A DNA stretch of 16,468 nucleotides from SIG578 sp045543635 (GCA_045543635.1 JAZQMT010000084.1:1-16468); one strand, 5' to 3'; positions 1 to 7,664 are shown, counted from the first letter of the stretch. The notes: generated from the sequence alone by a model not told the origin. Numbers and translations: made by a program.

Positions 1-1389
1 ATAGATGTATGCAGCATAATCATCCAGAAAGCCCGATACACCTTGTTTACCCTCACGGTAGCTGACAATAATTGTGTTATCTTTAAATAAATACTTCTGT
101 ATAAAAAGATTGGATTTTTCCGCCGCATCAAGATACTGCTCTTTTTTGCTGATAAGATATAGCTCGCACATAGCGGCAATCATCAGCGAGTTCCAGGAGG
201 TGAGAATTTTGTCATCCAAATGGAGCGAATAGCGTTTTTTGCGGTAATTGCGAAGCTGTGGGAGAGAGCTATCAAACTGCTGTGAAATACCGCTTTTTAA
301 AAGGTTGGGAATGTTTTTTCCTTCAAAATTTCCTGCCTTGCTGATGTCAAAATAACGGTTGAAGGCTTGCCCGTTTTCTTTCCCCAGAATACCGATAACT
401 TCATCAGGAGTAAAGAGATAATATTTTCCTTCCTCTCCCTCACTGTCGGCATCTTGTGCACTGTAAAATCCACCTTCAGACGAGCGCATTTCGCGCAGAA
501 TATAATCTGACGTTTTTTCGGCAATTTCCAGATATAGCGTTTTTTTGGTTACAGCATAGGCTTTGCAATAAGCTAGGATCATCAGTGCATTGTCATACAA
601 CATTTTTTCAAAATGCGGAACTAAAAATTTGTTATCAGTTGAGTAACGGCAGAAACCAAAACCAATGTGATCAAACAGTCCGCCCCGATACATTTGTAAA
701 AGCGTGTGCTCTGCCATTTGCAGACATTCGGTATCGTTATATTTCTCGTAATAGTAAAGTAAAAACAGAAGATTATGCGGCGCGGGAAATTTTGGGGCGC
801 GTCCAAAGCCACCGTGCTTTTGATCGTAGCTTTTTTTATAGAGTTCTGCTGCTGAATGTATAAGCTCAGCAGCATTTTGGGATGTTTGGGCAGTAGCGTT
901 GAGATGCTGCACAATATCCTCGGATTGTCGAAGCAGAGCATCTCTGTCATGCTCCCATTTTTCGTGAATTGCCAACAGGAGCTCTCGCATACCCAACATT
1001 GTACCGCGGCTGGTTTTTGGAAAATAGGTACCGGCAAAAAATGGCTTTTGGTCTGCTGTCATAAAAATACTGGTTGGCCAGCCGCCGCTGCCCGTAAAGG
1101 CTTGACATACCGCCATATAGACGCTATCAATATCCGGACGCTCTTCCTTATCCACCTTAATGCAGATAAAATAACGATTCAGCAGATCGGCAATCTCCTC
1201 ATCCTCAAAGCTCTCGTGTGCCAGCACATGACACCAGTGGCAGGTGCTGTACCCGATACTCAAAAAAATCGGCTTGTCCTCCGTTTTTGCTCGCGCAAAT
1301 GCCTCTTTTCCCCAAGCATACCAATCTACCGGATTATCCTTGTGCTGGAGCAAATAAGGGCTTGTTTCATATTGTAATCGATTACTCAA
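1..1389 (-). CDS. Thioredoxin-domain protein of the DUF255/YyaL family, 3' end outside window
   Basis: Reading the minus strand gives 463 uninterrupted codons that run off the window edge, so the C-terminal part is missing (family members are usually about 650-700 aa). The start is a TTG at 1389-1387, chosen because AGAGGTG lies 5 nt upstream and the protein opens with the family signature NRLQYETSPYLLQHKDNPVDW. A thioredoxin-like redox motif STCHWCH is at residues 48-54 (Cys50, Cys53), followed by HESFEDEEIA and the GGWPTSIFM block, all diagnostic of DUF255. The later part (GGFGRAPKFP, HFEKMLYDNA) resembles the alpha/alpha toroid seen in N-acylglucosamine epimerase-like folds. The biochemical role of the family is poorly defined; it is usually treated as a cytoplasmic redox or sugar-related protein. 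It is divergent from the next gene and probably not part of the biosynthetic cluster. Confidence 0.9.
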   Translation of the reverse strand, partial: MSNRLQYETSPYLLQHKDNPVDWYAWGKEAFARAKTEDKPIFLSIGYSTCHWCHVLAHESFEDEEIADLLNRYFICIKVDKEERPDIDSVYMAVCQAFTGSGGWPTSIFMTADQKPFFAGTYFPKTSRGTMLGMRELLLAIHEKWEHDRDALLRQSEDIVQHLNATAQTSQNAAELIHSAAELYKKSYDQKHGGFGRAPKFPAPHNLLFLLYYYEKYNDTECLQMAEHTLLQMYRGGLFDHIGFGFCRYSTDNKFLVPHFEKMLYDNALMILAYCKAYAVTKKTLYLEIAEKTSDYILREMRSSEGGFYSAQDADSEGEEGKYYLFTPDEVIGILGKENGQAFNRYFDISKAGNFEGKNIPNLLKSGISQQFDSSLPQLRNYRKKRYSLHLDDKILTSWNSLMIAAMCELYLISKKEQYLDAAEKSNLFIQKYLFKDNTIIVSYREGKQGVSGFLDDYAAYIY

Positions 1390-1504
1390 CAAATCACCTC
1401 TTTCATTTTCTTATTTAGCATTTACCTGTTGGCAGCTTATTATGCTGCATAGGGCGGTGAATTACGGATAAACTATTTTTAAGATCTCATTTGGAGGTGT
1501 TAGG

Positions 1505-1684
1505 ATGCAGCGCAATGAAATGCCGATTGGATTTAGTATGGCTCTTTCTCAAAATCCCCAAGCTATGCAGAAATTTGCTATGTTCAGCGAGGAGAAAAAA
1601 CAGCAAATCATCGCCGGAACACATTCTGTTCGCTCTAAAGAAGAAATGCATCAATATGTGAAAAAAATCGTGTCTGAAGCTTAA
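1505..1684 (+). CDS. Small hypothetical protein, 59 aa
   Basis: A 60-codon ORF begins with ATG at 1505, preceded by a strong GGAGGTG 6 nt upstream, and ends in TAA. The protein starts MQRNEMPIGFSMALSQNP and is hydrophilic, Met/Lys/Glu/Gln-rich, with no transmembrane segment or Cys motif; it probably folds as a few helices. The close fit between ribosome-binding site, ORF and the terminator 54 bases downstream argues that it is a real monocistronic gene. I do not recognise a characterised function. It is divergent from the DUF255 gene across a 115-base intergenic region. Confidence 0.75.
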   Translation: MQRNEMPIGFSMALSQNPQAMQKFAMFSEEKKQQIIAGTHSVRSKEEMHQYVKKIVSEA

Positions 1685-1737
1685 AATTTCAGGTGAATAA
1701 GTCTCCTGCTGTCTTTATAAAACACACCTTGAAATAT

Positions 1738-1790
1738 AACCTCATTTATGGTCACGGACTGAGTGACGATAAATGAGGTTTTTTGTTTTT
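1738..1790 (+). terminator. Rho-independent terminator after the 59-aa gene
   Basis: AACCTCATTTAT at 1738-1749 pairs with ATAAATGAGGTT at 1769-1780. The stem continues inward with GTCAC/GTGAC after one G-G mismatch and closes on a 7-nt loop. TTTTGTTTTT follows. The reverse direction has no good U tract, so it mainly ends plus-strand transcription; it also separates this gene from the convergent AraC gene. Confidence 0.9.
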
Positions 1791-1835
1791 AAAAGATTGC
1801 AAAAAAGTTTAATTATCAAACTGCAGATAGTTTAC

Positions 1836-2804
1836 TTAAAAAATTCTTTTTTCTTGAGATCTTGAATTGATTAGATCAATCAGTTCTTTATCGTTTTTTC
1901 TTTTGGTTACAGTTTCTTTTCTGAATTTATTTGGTGTCATTCCGGACATAGATTTAAAAAATTTGCAAAAATTCTGTGAGGAAGACAAGCCGATGCGAGA
2001 AGCAATTTGCTCACCGTCCAGCTCCGTAAATCTAAGATAATAGGCAGCCTCTTCATATCTGCGATTTCTTAAATATTCATAAAAGGTTGTATTTAAATAT
2101 TCTTTGAACAAGTTTTCTATTTGATTTTTGTTAATTCGAAATTTCTCATAAAGTAATTCGAGCGTTTGCTTCTCTTCAAGGTGGTTATTTATATAGGACA
2201 AAAGGCATTTAAATTCACTTGATATAGCCACTTTAATGCAAACGTCATATGGTTCATCTATGTAAAAATTGTGATAAATTCTTTCGATAATATTAACAAT
2301 ATCTATAAAATATGATCTTGCTCTGCATGACCAGTACCAGCCCCTTTGCTCATCAAGGTTTTTAGCAAGACTGTTAAAGGAGGTCTCTATTTTATTTAAA
2401 GTGTCCTCGCTTAATCGGATACATATTTTGCCAATATTATCTGTTAAGAAGGGGGAAAGCTGAAAAAAAGCGTGCTGCTCACATAGATGCCTGTATCTAC
2501 TGCTTCTTAAGGTAGAAATATGCATATTTATATTTAAAAAACGAGGATCGAATTTAATAATTTTCACCTCGGAGCTACTGTTAGATAATATGGTGAGTTT
2601 TTTTATTTCGTCCAAACATAAGATGGCAGGGGCTTGAATGTGGCAATCTGTGTTTTGAATTTTAGCGGTTACACTTCCTGTTTTAAAAATTATAATACTA
2701 AAACAATCATTTGATAGGTGTTTTTGTTCTAATCGGGCGAGGTAATGCGTTTCAATCAGAACAGTTCGAGAAACGTCCGACTTAATAATGGTTCCTACAA
2801 ACAT
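1836..2804 (-). CDS. AraC-family transcriptional regulator, 322 aa
   Basis: The C-terminal ~100 residues carry the double helix-turn-helix of the AraC/XylS family: first HTH around LELLYEKFRINKNQIENLF, then the linker helix (YEYLRNRRYEEAAYYL) and a second HTH with the typical ending IGLSSSQNFCKFFKSMSGMTPNKFRKE. The N-terminal ~190 residues probably form the ligand-binding/dimerisation domain, beginning as a cupin-like strand-rich stretch (FSIIIFKTGSVTAKIQ); no known effector can be assigned. ATG at 2804 has AGGAGG 9 nt upstream. The gene is divergent from the nucleotidyltransferase-led operon, the usual arrangement of a local pathway activator, so it is the best candidate regulator of the 3197-7569 operon. 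That link is inference. Confidence 0.9.
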   Translation of the reverse strand: MFVGTIIKSDVSRTVLIETHYLARLEQKHLSNDCFSIIIFKTGSVTAKIQNTDCHIQAPAILCLDEIKKLTILSNSSSEVKIIKFDPRFLNINMHISTLRSSRYRHLCEQHAFFQLSPFLTDNIGKICIRLSEDTLNKIETSFNSLAKNLDEQRGWYWSCRARSYFIDIVNIIERIYHNFYIDEPYDVCIKVAISSEFKCLLSYINNHLEEKQTLELLYEKFRINKNQIENLFKEYLNTTFYEYLRNRRYEEAAYYLRFTELDGEQIASRIGLSSSQNFCKFFKSMSGMTPNKFRKETVTKRKNDKELIDLINSRSQEKRIF

Positions 2805-2906
2805 TTTGTTGTTTCCTCCTAATTATTTTTGTGTCGATAGAATACAAAAATATTATAAAATACATTTTGTTTGTAAGAAATGGGAGAACACTTTTATAAC
2901 TTAATA

Positions 2907-2935
2907 GGAAACATAATAAAAGCGATTGGAAACAT
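2907..2935. repeat. Direct repeat GGAAACAT spaced by two helical turns
   Basis: The octamer GGAAACAT occurs at 2907-2914 and again at 2928-2935. The start-to-start distance of 21 bp puts both on the same face of the helix. AraC-type proteins commonly bind paired direct half-sites at about 21-bp spacing, so this is a plausible site for the adjacent regulator. In an AT-rich region a chance repeat of eight bases is possible. Confidence 0.4.
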
Positions 2936-2993
2936 TTTCTGTAAAAATTCTTTATATTTCGCAAGTACACATTATTGTGCCTTTCGGAAAACT

Positions 2994-3017
2994 TTCTAAC
3001 TTTGAAAAATGTTAGAA
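2994..3017. promoter_or_regulatory. 24-bp dyad, candidate operator
   Basis: TTCTAAC at 2994-3000 and GTTAGAA at 3011-3017 are perfect inverted 7-bp arms separated by 10 bp. No U tract follows, so it is not a terminator; it is better explained as a protein-binding site upstream of operon 1. The heptamer GTTAGAA recurs in the centre of the 7695-7729 dyad in front of the second transcription unit. Confidence 0.4.
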
Positions 3018-3196
3018 TTTGTACAAGCAACAAAAAGCAAATTTTCTGTTGGAAAGAGGGAAAACGATAAGGATTAATTTACCCATACATAATATTTGAT
3101 TTGTTATATTATCGAGTTAATTTGACAATATACGACATACTGTCAGATACCGTTTTATCATTGAGACAAAACGGTGAGATGCGGAGGTATCATAGG

Positions 3197-4279
3197 ATGA
3201 AAAGTGAGAATAAATTTATTCTGGAGTTGTGCAAATTTTTAAATACGAATAAAAACACATTGTCTTTCCTTATGGAACAACCATTAGACTATCCATACAT
3301 ATTGGGGCAGTTGCTGTATAACCGAGTTGGAGCAATAGCATATCATACCTTGTTAAACACCGAGCTACTGCACAAAACCAATCGGGAATTTATAAACACT
3401 TTAAAATCCATTTATTATAATAATGTAGAAAAGACAAACAGTTTTAAAACTGCGTTAAGCAGCATGGCTTGTTTCGGAGCAGCTTGTAAATGTCCCTATG
3501 CGTTTTTAAAGGGAGCTTATTTAGTGAATTTATATCCGATAGGCTTAAGAACCTCAAACGATATTGATATTTTAATTCATCCGCAAGATGTGACAGAGTT
3601 GAGCAGTTTTTTAAAGGCTTTGAATTTCAGGCAAGGAAAAATAAGGAGTGATGTTTTCATTCCTGCCACCAGAAGGGAGATTATTTATTCCCGAATAAAC
3701 AGAGGCGAAACAGTTCCGTTTGTTAAAGAAATTAGCTTGCCGCATATGCAGTTTCTTGAAGTCGATGTTAATTTCAGTTTAGGATGTAGCGCGGGAATAG
3801 ATAATAATGTTGTGAAGGAGCTGTTAAGTCAGATACAGCCTTTCTCTAAAGAGGGGCTTAAAACATTAAGTAATGTGGATTTTCTTATTCATTTATGCGC
3901 GCATCTATATAAAGAAGCAACAGTTATGAAATGGGTAGAAATGGGGCGTGACCTTTCACTCTACAAATTTTGTGATATATATTTGTTTATCAATCAATTT
4001 CTTAATAAGGATTTTTGTGAGACAATAACCCAAAGAATAAATTCGCTCGGCTTACAGCGGGAATGTTATTATGCGCTTTACTATACAAAACAACTATTTG
4101 ATTTGGAAAGCAAACAGCTTGAGAAATTACTGAAAGATATTAAACCTGCCAATACGGATTTTATGAAACAGGTTATAGACCCGCAAAGCGGAAAAACCTT
4201 TTGTTTTGATATGGATTATACTGATTGGGTTTTTAACAGTCACAGAAAGGACAAATTACATGAAGTTAAATATGGATAA
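3197..4279 (+). CDS. MNT-fold nucleotidyltransferase-like protein (NTP_transf_5/PF14907 type), copy 1
   Basis: The 360-aa product has the hallmarks of the uncharacterised nucleotidyltransferase family: a Lys-Gly pair (KG, residues 105-106), then GLRTSNDIDIL (116-126) with the paired metal-binding Asp122 and Asp124, and a third acidic strand FLEVDVNF (187-193; Asp190). A conserved helical block HLCAHLYKEA (232-241) follows. The reaction is presumably transfer of a nucleotidyl group, but the acceptor is unknown. I chose ATG 3197 because GCGGAGG lies 9 nt upstream and the N-terminus then aligns with the paralogue at 12252; the longer start at 3101 is unsupported. It heads operon 1 and overlaps the kinase gene by 20 bp, suggesting coupled translation. 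Members of this family occur in several natural-product loci, which fits the context. Confidence 0.82.
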   Translation: MKSENKFILELCKFLNTNKNTLSFLMEQPLDYPYILGQLLYNRVGAIAYHTLLNTELLHKTNREFINTLKSIYYNNVEKTNSFKTALSSMACFGAACKCPYAFLKGAYLVNLYPIGLRTSNDIDILIHPQDVTELSSFLKALNFRQGKIRSDVFIPATRREIIYSRINRGETVPFVKEISLPHMQFLEVDVNFSLGCSAGIDNNVVKELLSQIQPFSKEGLKTLSNVDFLIHLCAHLYKEATVMKWVEMGRDLSLYKFCDIYLFINQFLNKDFCETITQRINSLGLQRECYYALYYTKQLFDLESKQLEKLLKDIKPANTDFMKQVIDPQSGKTFCFDMDYTDWVFNSHRKDKLHEVKYG

Positions 4280-4907
4280 AAATGAATATCAAGGAAAATT
4301 AATAACCTTTTGCGGCTTGGATGGCTGCGGAAAAACAACACAAATCAGCAGGCTGAAGCAATGGCTGGAAAATAACGGTTACAAGGTTTTTGTCACAAAA
4401 CAGCCCAGTGATTTGGTTAGAAATGCAGATAGTTTTCGTAATTATATGGATGAAAAAAATCATGATGACTTTGATTATAGAGCCTTGTCTTTATTGTGCG
4501 CTTCCGATCGCGTTCAACATTCAAACAAGGTTATCGACCAAAAGCTCCGGAATGGATACGTTGTTGTCTGCGACAGATATTTTTATTCCTGCCTTGCAAA
4601 TTTAGTTGCCAGAGGCTTTGGGGAGGACCTTTGGATTTATGAAGTTGCAAAATATATCCGAAAACCGGATGTTTCTATTTTCCTCGATGTTCCGGCGCAA
4701 AAGGCGATCGAGCGTGTTTTAAGCAGACCAAAAGAGAAAAACAGATTTATTGATGTTCCTCTTCAAAATAAATTGCATGATTTATATATTCAAATCGCTC
4801 GCGAAAATAATGGAGTGATTGTTTCCACATTGCTTTCTGAAGAGGCTTGTTTTCAAAAAATTATTTTAGAGGTAAAAAAATGCCTTTGCGGCAAACATTT
4901 TGCTTAA
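4260..4907 (+). CDS. Thymidylate-kinase-like P-loop kinase, copy 1
   Basis: The 215-aa product has the dTMP-kinase fold signature: Walker A GLDGCGKTT (residues 19-27), a DRYFYSCLA motif (equivalent to DRxxxSxxA) and a lid-like stretch SRPKEKNRF after IFLDVP. It differs from housekeeping dTMP kinases where these carry REPGG: here the corresponding segment reads TKQPSD, and the paralogue has TKQPTN. The acceptor-binding chemistry is therefore probably altered and the substrate may not be dTMP. ATG 4260 (AAAGGA 8 nt upstream) overlaps the nucleotidyltransferase; ATG 4272 is a possible alternative. It is followed 40 bp later by a carrier protein, and in the second module the same two domains are fused. 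The likely role is phosphorylation of a pathway intermediate or nucleotide; this is inference. Confidence 0.82.
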   Translation: MKLNMDKNEYQGKLITFCGLDGCGKTTQISRLKQWLENNGYKVFVTKQPSDLVRNADSFRNYMDEKNHDDFDYRALSLLCASDRVQHSNKVIDQKLRNGYVVVCDRYFYSCLANLVARGFGEDLWIYEVAKYIRKPDVSIFLDVPAQKAIERVLSRPKEKNRFIDVPLQNKLHDLYIQIARENNGVIVSTLLSEEACFQKIILEVKKCLCGKHFA

Positions 4908-4947
4908 AATTACAGCGAGTAAAAACATTAAAAAGGAGCAAAAAAAT

Positions 4948-5178
4948 ATGAAAGAGACAATTAATGCTATTTTAAAAGAAAAATGTTTTAATGATGTGAT
5001 CAAACCGGAGTTTTTACTGAAAGAGGACCTGGGATTAGATAGTTTAAATATTGTGGAAGTAATCGTAGAAATTGAATACGCCTTCGACATAGAAGTTGCA
5101 GAGAGTGATTTGGATCCGGACAATCTAAAAACTGTAGAGCAAATATATCATATGGTTGAAGCATACATAGGAGAATAA
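4948..5178 (+). CDS. Acyl carrier protein, ACP1, 76 aa
   Basis: A small acidic protein with the carrier-protein signature EDLGLDSLNIVEV; Ser32 in the DSL motif is the expected 4'-phosphopantetheine attachment site. Helices 2 and 3 (VEVIVEIEYAFDIEV, LKTVEQIYHMVEAYI) match the family. ATG 4948 was chosen over an upstream in-frame ATG at 4900 because AAGGAG lies 8 nt before it and the upstream extension overlaps the kinase. The gene ends 2 bp before the acyl ligase, so ACP1 is the natural acceptor for the acid that enzyme activates. It is clearly not part of a fatty-acid operon (no fab genes nearby). Confidence 0.9.
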   Translation: MKETINAILKEKCFNDVIKPEFLLKEDLGLDSLNIVEVIVEIEYAFDIEVAESDLDPDNLKTVEQIYHMVEAYIGE

Positions 5179-5180
5179 AA

Positions 5181-6512
5181 ATGCTTTACAATTTTTTAAA
5201 ACAACACATGCTGCGTTTCCCCGAGCAGACGGTTTCTAACGGTAATGAAATTATCACATACAAACAGCTGCTTATCCAAGCAGAGAATATGGGTAGAAGT
5301 TTAGTTTATGAAAAGTACGCGCTGCTTTTTGAATCGGATTTTAATACAGCTAAGGCTTTTCTTGCCTGCTTATATGCCAATAAAACCGCAGTAATATTAT
5401 CTAAAAAATACGGTGACTTGCATATAAAAAGAATAATACAAGCCATGCAAATTTCGCATATTATTTCGGAGAACGGAATCAGTCAGGTGTCAGAAAGAAA
5501 AGGTGAGTGTGAGGATTTGTCTGATGTCGCATGCATTATGTGTACCTCCGGTACAACAGGCGTGCCGAAAGGCGCGATGATTACATATGAAAATCTTATT
5601 ACAAATCTAAAGGATATTTCAAAATATTTTCAAATATCTTGGAGTGATCACATTTTAATTGCAAGGCCGTTATATCATTGTGCCGTTTTAACCGGAGAGT
5701 TTTTAATTTCCTTAATAAAAGGCTTGAAAATAACCTTTTTATCGGAAGGATTTGTTCCTGCAAAAATACGAAAAACAGCACAAGAAAATAAAGTTACGGT
5801 TTTGTGTGGTACCCCTACCCTGCTATATCACCTTTCTATGATGAATCTAAAAGCCCAAACCCCACTTGTATTAAACAGTATCGTTGTCAGTGGAGAGTGT
5901 ATGACCGAGCTTGTGGCTAAAACCATGCGGAAATCATTTAACAGTGCAGATATTTATAGTGTTTATGGGTTGACCGAAGCAAGTCCCCGCGTGTCATACC
6001 TGCCGCCGAAGGAATTTGATTTGCATCCCCTTTCTGTGGGTTATCCTTTGGCTTCCCTAAACGCTAAAGTTGTATCAAACGAATTGTTATTATCGGGTAA
6101 AAGCATTATGAAAGGCTATTATAACAACCTTGAGTTAACCCAAAAAGTAAAAAAAGATGGGTGGCTGTATACGGGTGATGCCGCGGAAATTGATGATAGC
6201 GGTAGGATTTATATTAAGTGCCGCAAGGATCATATGATTATTCGTGCCGGAATGAATATATATCCGCAGGAAATAGAAAATGCACTAAAAGCCGGTAACG
6301 ATATAAAAGATGTACTGGCTTACGGAGTAAAGAATGAAACTGTTAGCGAAAAGATCTGTATCAGAGTAGTAACTAAGCTTAATAAAATGCAGGTTTATGA
6401 TATATGTAAACAGCTTTTGCCTAGCTATGAATTACCCGATGTTATTGAAATCGTAGATGAAATTCCTAAAAATGCTTCCGGAAAGGTGATTAGAAATGTT
6501 GCAGGAACATGA
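5181..6512 (+). CDS. AMP-forming acyl (acyl-CoA/acyl-ACP) ligase
   Basis: The 443-aa enzyme belongs to the ANL adenylate-forming superfamily. Visible core motifs are the phosphate loop CTSGTTGVPKG (residues 121-131), YGLTEASPR (A5), the YTGDAAEID block (A7), the hinge region CRKDHMIIRAGMNIYPQEIE (A8) and the C-terminal NASGK with the catalytic Lys435 (A10). It should convert a carboxylic acid plus ATP to an acyl-adenylate and pass it to a thiol, most probably the pantetheine arm of ACP1 encoded immediately upstream. At 443 aa it is shorter than typical 500-plus-residue acyl-CoA synthetases, mainly through a compact N-terminus. Substrate cannot be predicted reliably by eye. Its 3' end overlaps the CYTH gene by 17 bp. 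Confidence 0.92.
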   Translation: MLYNFLKQHMLRFPEQTVSNGNEIITYKQLLIQAENMGRSLVYEKYALLFESDFNTAKAFLACLYANKTAVILSKKYGDLHIKRIIQAMQISHIISENGISQVSERKGECEDLSDVACIMCTSGTTGVPKGAMITYENLITNLKDISKYFQISWSDHILIARPLYHCAVLTGEFLISLIKGLKITFLSEGFVPAKIRKTAQENKVTVLCGTPTLLYHLSMMNLKAQTPLVLNSIVVSGECMTELVAKTMRKSFNSADIYSVYGLTEASPRVSYLPPKEFDLHPLSVGYPLASLNAKVVSNELLLSGKSIMKGYYNNLELTQKVKKDGWLYTGDAAEIDDSGRIYIKCRKDHMIIRAGMNIYPQEIENALKAGNDIKDVLAYGVKNETVSEKICIRVVTKLNKMQVYDICKQLLPSYELPDVIEIVDEIPKNASGKVIRNVAGT

Positions 6513-7062
6513 AACAGAATACAAAGCCGTTGTCAATAGGCAACAATTTGAACAAGCGCAGAAATTATGTAACAAGCTATTGTTTATGAAAAGCAGGAAT
6601 GTTCAAGTAAATTATTATTATGATACAGAGAACAATGACTATAATCTGAAAAAACAAACCATCCGTGTTCGTCAAAATAAGGACGGGTTAAAATTGCAAA
6701 TTAAGTACCATAAAATGGGCACAGGCCTTCTTCAAGTCAGCGATGAGTACACAACTAACATAAATAACCTGCCCTATGTTTTACAGCAACCCTGCTTTAA
6801 AAAGCATGTCTTTTTAAAGGGGTGCTTAACTACAGAACGAACGGTATATCCCTTCGGAGAAAACAGCAGAGTATGTTTGGATTGCAATATGTATTTGGGC
6901 GTTTGTGATTACGAAATAGAGATTGAGTTGGTACAAGCGGATAAGGGACAAGCAGCCGAAATGATAAAGAAACTCAACCTTGATAGTTTCTCTAAGAAAA
7001 GCAAAAGCGCGCGTTTTTTTGATAGATTGGAGCAGCTTGCAGGGAAGATAAAAAATCAGTAA
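6496..7062 (+). CDS. CYTH-domain triphosphate-tunnel protein
   Basis: The 188-aa protein starts with the CYTH hallmark ExExK (ETEYK, residues 6-10). It continues with YYDT (41-44), the basic strand TIRVR (55-59), LKLQIKY (Lys70), Arg115 in TERTVY, an acidic strand EIEIEL (140-145) and a basic C-terminal KKSKSARF. These alternating acidic and basic residues line the triphosphate tunnel in the family, whose known members hydrolyse inorganic triphosphate or thiamine triphosphate or act as class IV adenylate cyclases. The reaction here is unknown, but a triphosphate-bearing substrate is expected. ATG 6496 lies inside the end of the ligase gene and is preceded by GGAAAGGTG, indicating translational coupling and shared function. 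Confidence 0.85.
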   Translation: MLQEHETEYKAVVNRQQFEQAQKLCNKLLFMKSRNVQVNYYYDTENNDYNLKKQTIRVRQNKDGLKLQIKYHKMGTGLLQVSDEYTTNINNLPYVLQQPCFKKHVFLKGCLTTERTVYPFGENSRVCLDCNMYLGVCDYEIEIELVQADKGQAAEMIKKLNLDSFSKKSKSARFFDRLEQLAGKIKNQ

Positions 7063-7119
7063 ATATATAATAATGTGTTTTATTGTTTGACGTTTTGTGA
7101 AATTCAAAGGGGCGATTAT

Positions 7120-7569
7120 ATGAGTCAATTAAAGAAAATTATGGAAGCGAGAAAAAGCTTACGCAGTTATCGAAATGAGGCGGTTGACCAAGAAGTTATA
7201 GAAACACTTATTGAGGCTGCCGAACTTGCTCCGTCAGGAAAAAATCGTAAGCCATGGAGATTTGTTGTTTTAAACGATGGTCATGCAATAAAGAGCATTG
7301 CCTCATTGACCAAATACAGTAGATTTATAAGAAATGCACCGCTGCTCATTTTGGTTTATTCGTTGCATACAGAGGATTACCCTGTGGAAAAGGATATTTT
7401 CAGCATCGGCGCTTGTGTACAAAATATGCTTCTTGCCGCAACCGAAAAACAATACGGGACCTGTGTTATAGGTGAAGTGTTTGGAAAAGAGGAAGCGGTT
7501 GATAAAATTTTAAATACACAAAATTCAAATTTGCTTTTAGTATGCGGAATATGTGTGGGAAAATTATAG
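7120..7569 (+). CDS. Short nitroreductase-family flavoprotein
   Basis: The 149-aa product has the FMN-binding nitroreductase pattern: RKSLRSYR (residues 11-18), AAELAPSGKNRKPWRF (33-48), SIGACVQNMLLAA (95-107) and a YGTCVIG segment. Such enzymes use NAD(P)H and FMN for two-electron redox reactions; in biosynthetic loci relatives oxidise azolines or enamines. ATG 7120 follows AAAGGGG; an in-frame ATG at 7075 has no ribosome-binding site. The protein stops just after LLLVCGICVGKL, so the usual C-terminal arm (about 20-30 residues wrapping the dimer partner) is missing or replaced. It is the last gene before a strong terminator and so closes operon 1. Confidence 0.85.
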   Translation: MSQLKKIMEARKSLRSYRNEAVDQEVIETLIEAAELAPSGKNRKPWRFVVLNDGHAIKSIASLTKYSRFIRNAPLLILVYSLHTEDYPVEKDIFSIGACVQNMLLAATEKQYGTCVIGEVFGKEEAVDKILNTQNSNLLLVCGICVGKL

Positions 7570-7615
7570 TATTCCAATATTTCAGATAACGCGACCTCTA
7601 AAAGGAATGGATTTA

Positions 7616-7664
7616 AAAACAGCAAGCATAAGGACATCACTCCTTATGCTTGCTGTTTTTATTT
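7616..7664. terminator. Long rho-independent terminator ending operon 1
   Basis: AACAGCAAGCATAAGGA (7618-7634) pairs perfectly with TCCTTATGCTTGCTGTT (7641-7657) around a 6-nt loop. Flanking A and T runs extend the stem and supply a U tract (TTTTTATTTT) on the plus strand. The A run on the left would also give a U tract on the minus strand, so it may work in both directions. Confidence 0.93.

Larger units (their letters stand above)
2805..3196. promoter_or_regulatory. Divergent AT-rich control region between AraC gene and operon 1
   Basis: This stretch of 392 bases holds no convincing gene. On the minus strand a perfect TATAAT (2857-2852) is placed to serve the AraC gene, although no good -35 box accompanies it. 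On the plus strand a perfect TTGACA lies at 3122-3127, with only a poor -10 candidate (about 3145-3151). Between them are a direct repeat (2907/2928) and a dyad (2994-3017), listed separately. An in-frame ATG at 3101 exists but lacks a ribosome-binding site and adds 32 residues absent from the paralogue, so I treat this as leader sequence. Confidence 0.5.

Noticed and set aside
3134..3144. GACATACTGTC near the TTGACA box as a third copy of the twin operator
   Set aside because: Only 4-bp arms with a 3-bp spacer instead of 11-bp arms with 5 bp; similarity to the operator core is too weak.
3101..3196. Longer N-terminus for the first nucleotidyltransferase from ATG 3101
   Set aside because: No ribosome-binding site before 3101, and the extra 32 residues have no counterpart in the paralogue; ATG 3197 has GGAGG at good spacing and aligns with it.
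4260..4907. Housekeeping thymidylate kinase (tmk)
   Set aside because: REPGG motif replaced, two diverged copies, and no DNA replication genes such as holB nearby.
4866..5123. Minus-strand 85-codon ORF over ACP1
   Set aside because: Antisense to a clear carrier protein; hydrophobic composition comes from reverse-complemented Lys/Glu codons.
6496..7062. Calling the CYTH protein a class IV adenylate cyclase
   Set aside because: Motifs show only the tunnel fold; most bacterial CYTH proteins are triphosphatases and nothing here points to cAMP signalling.
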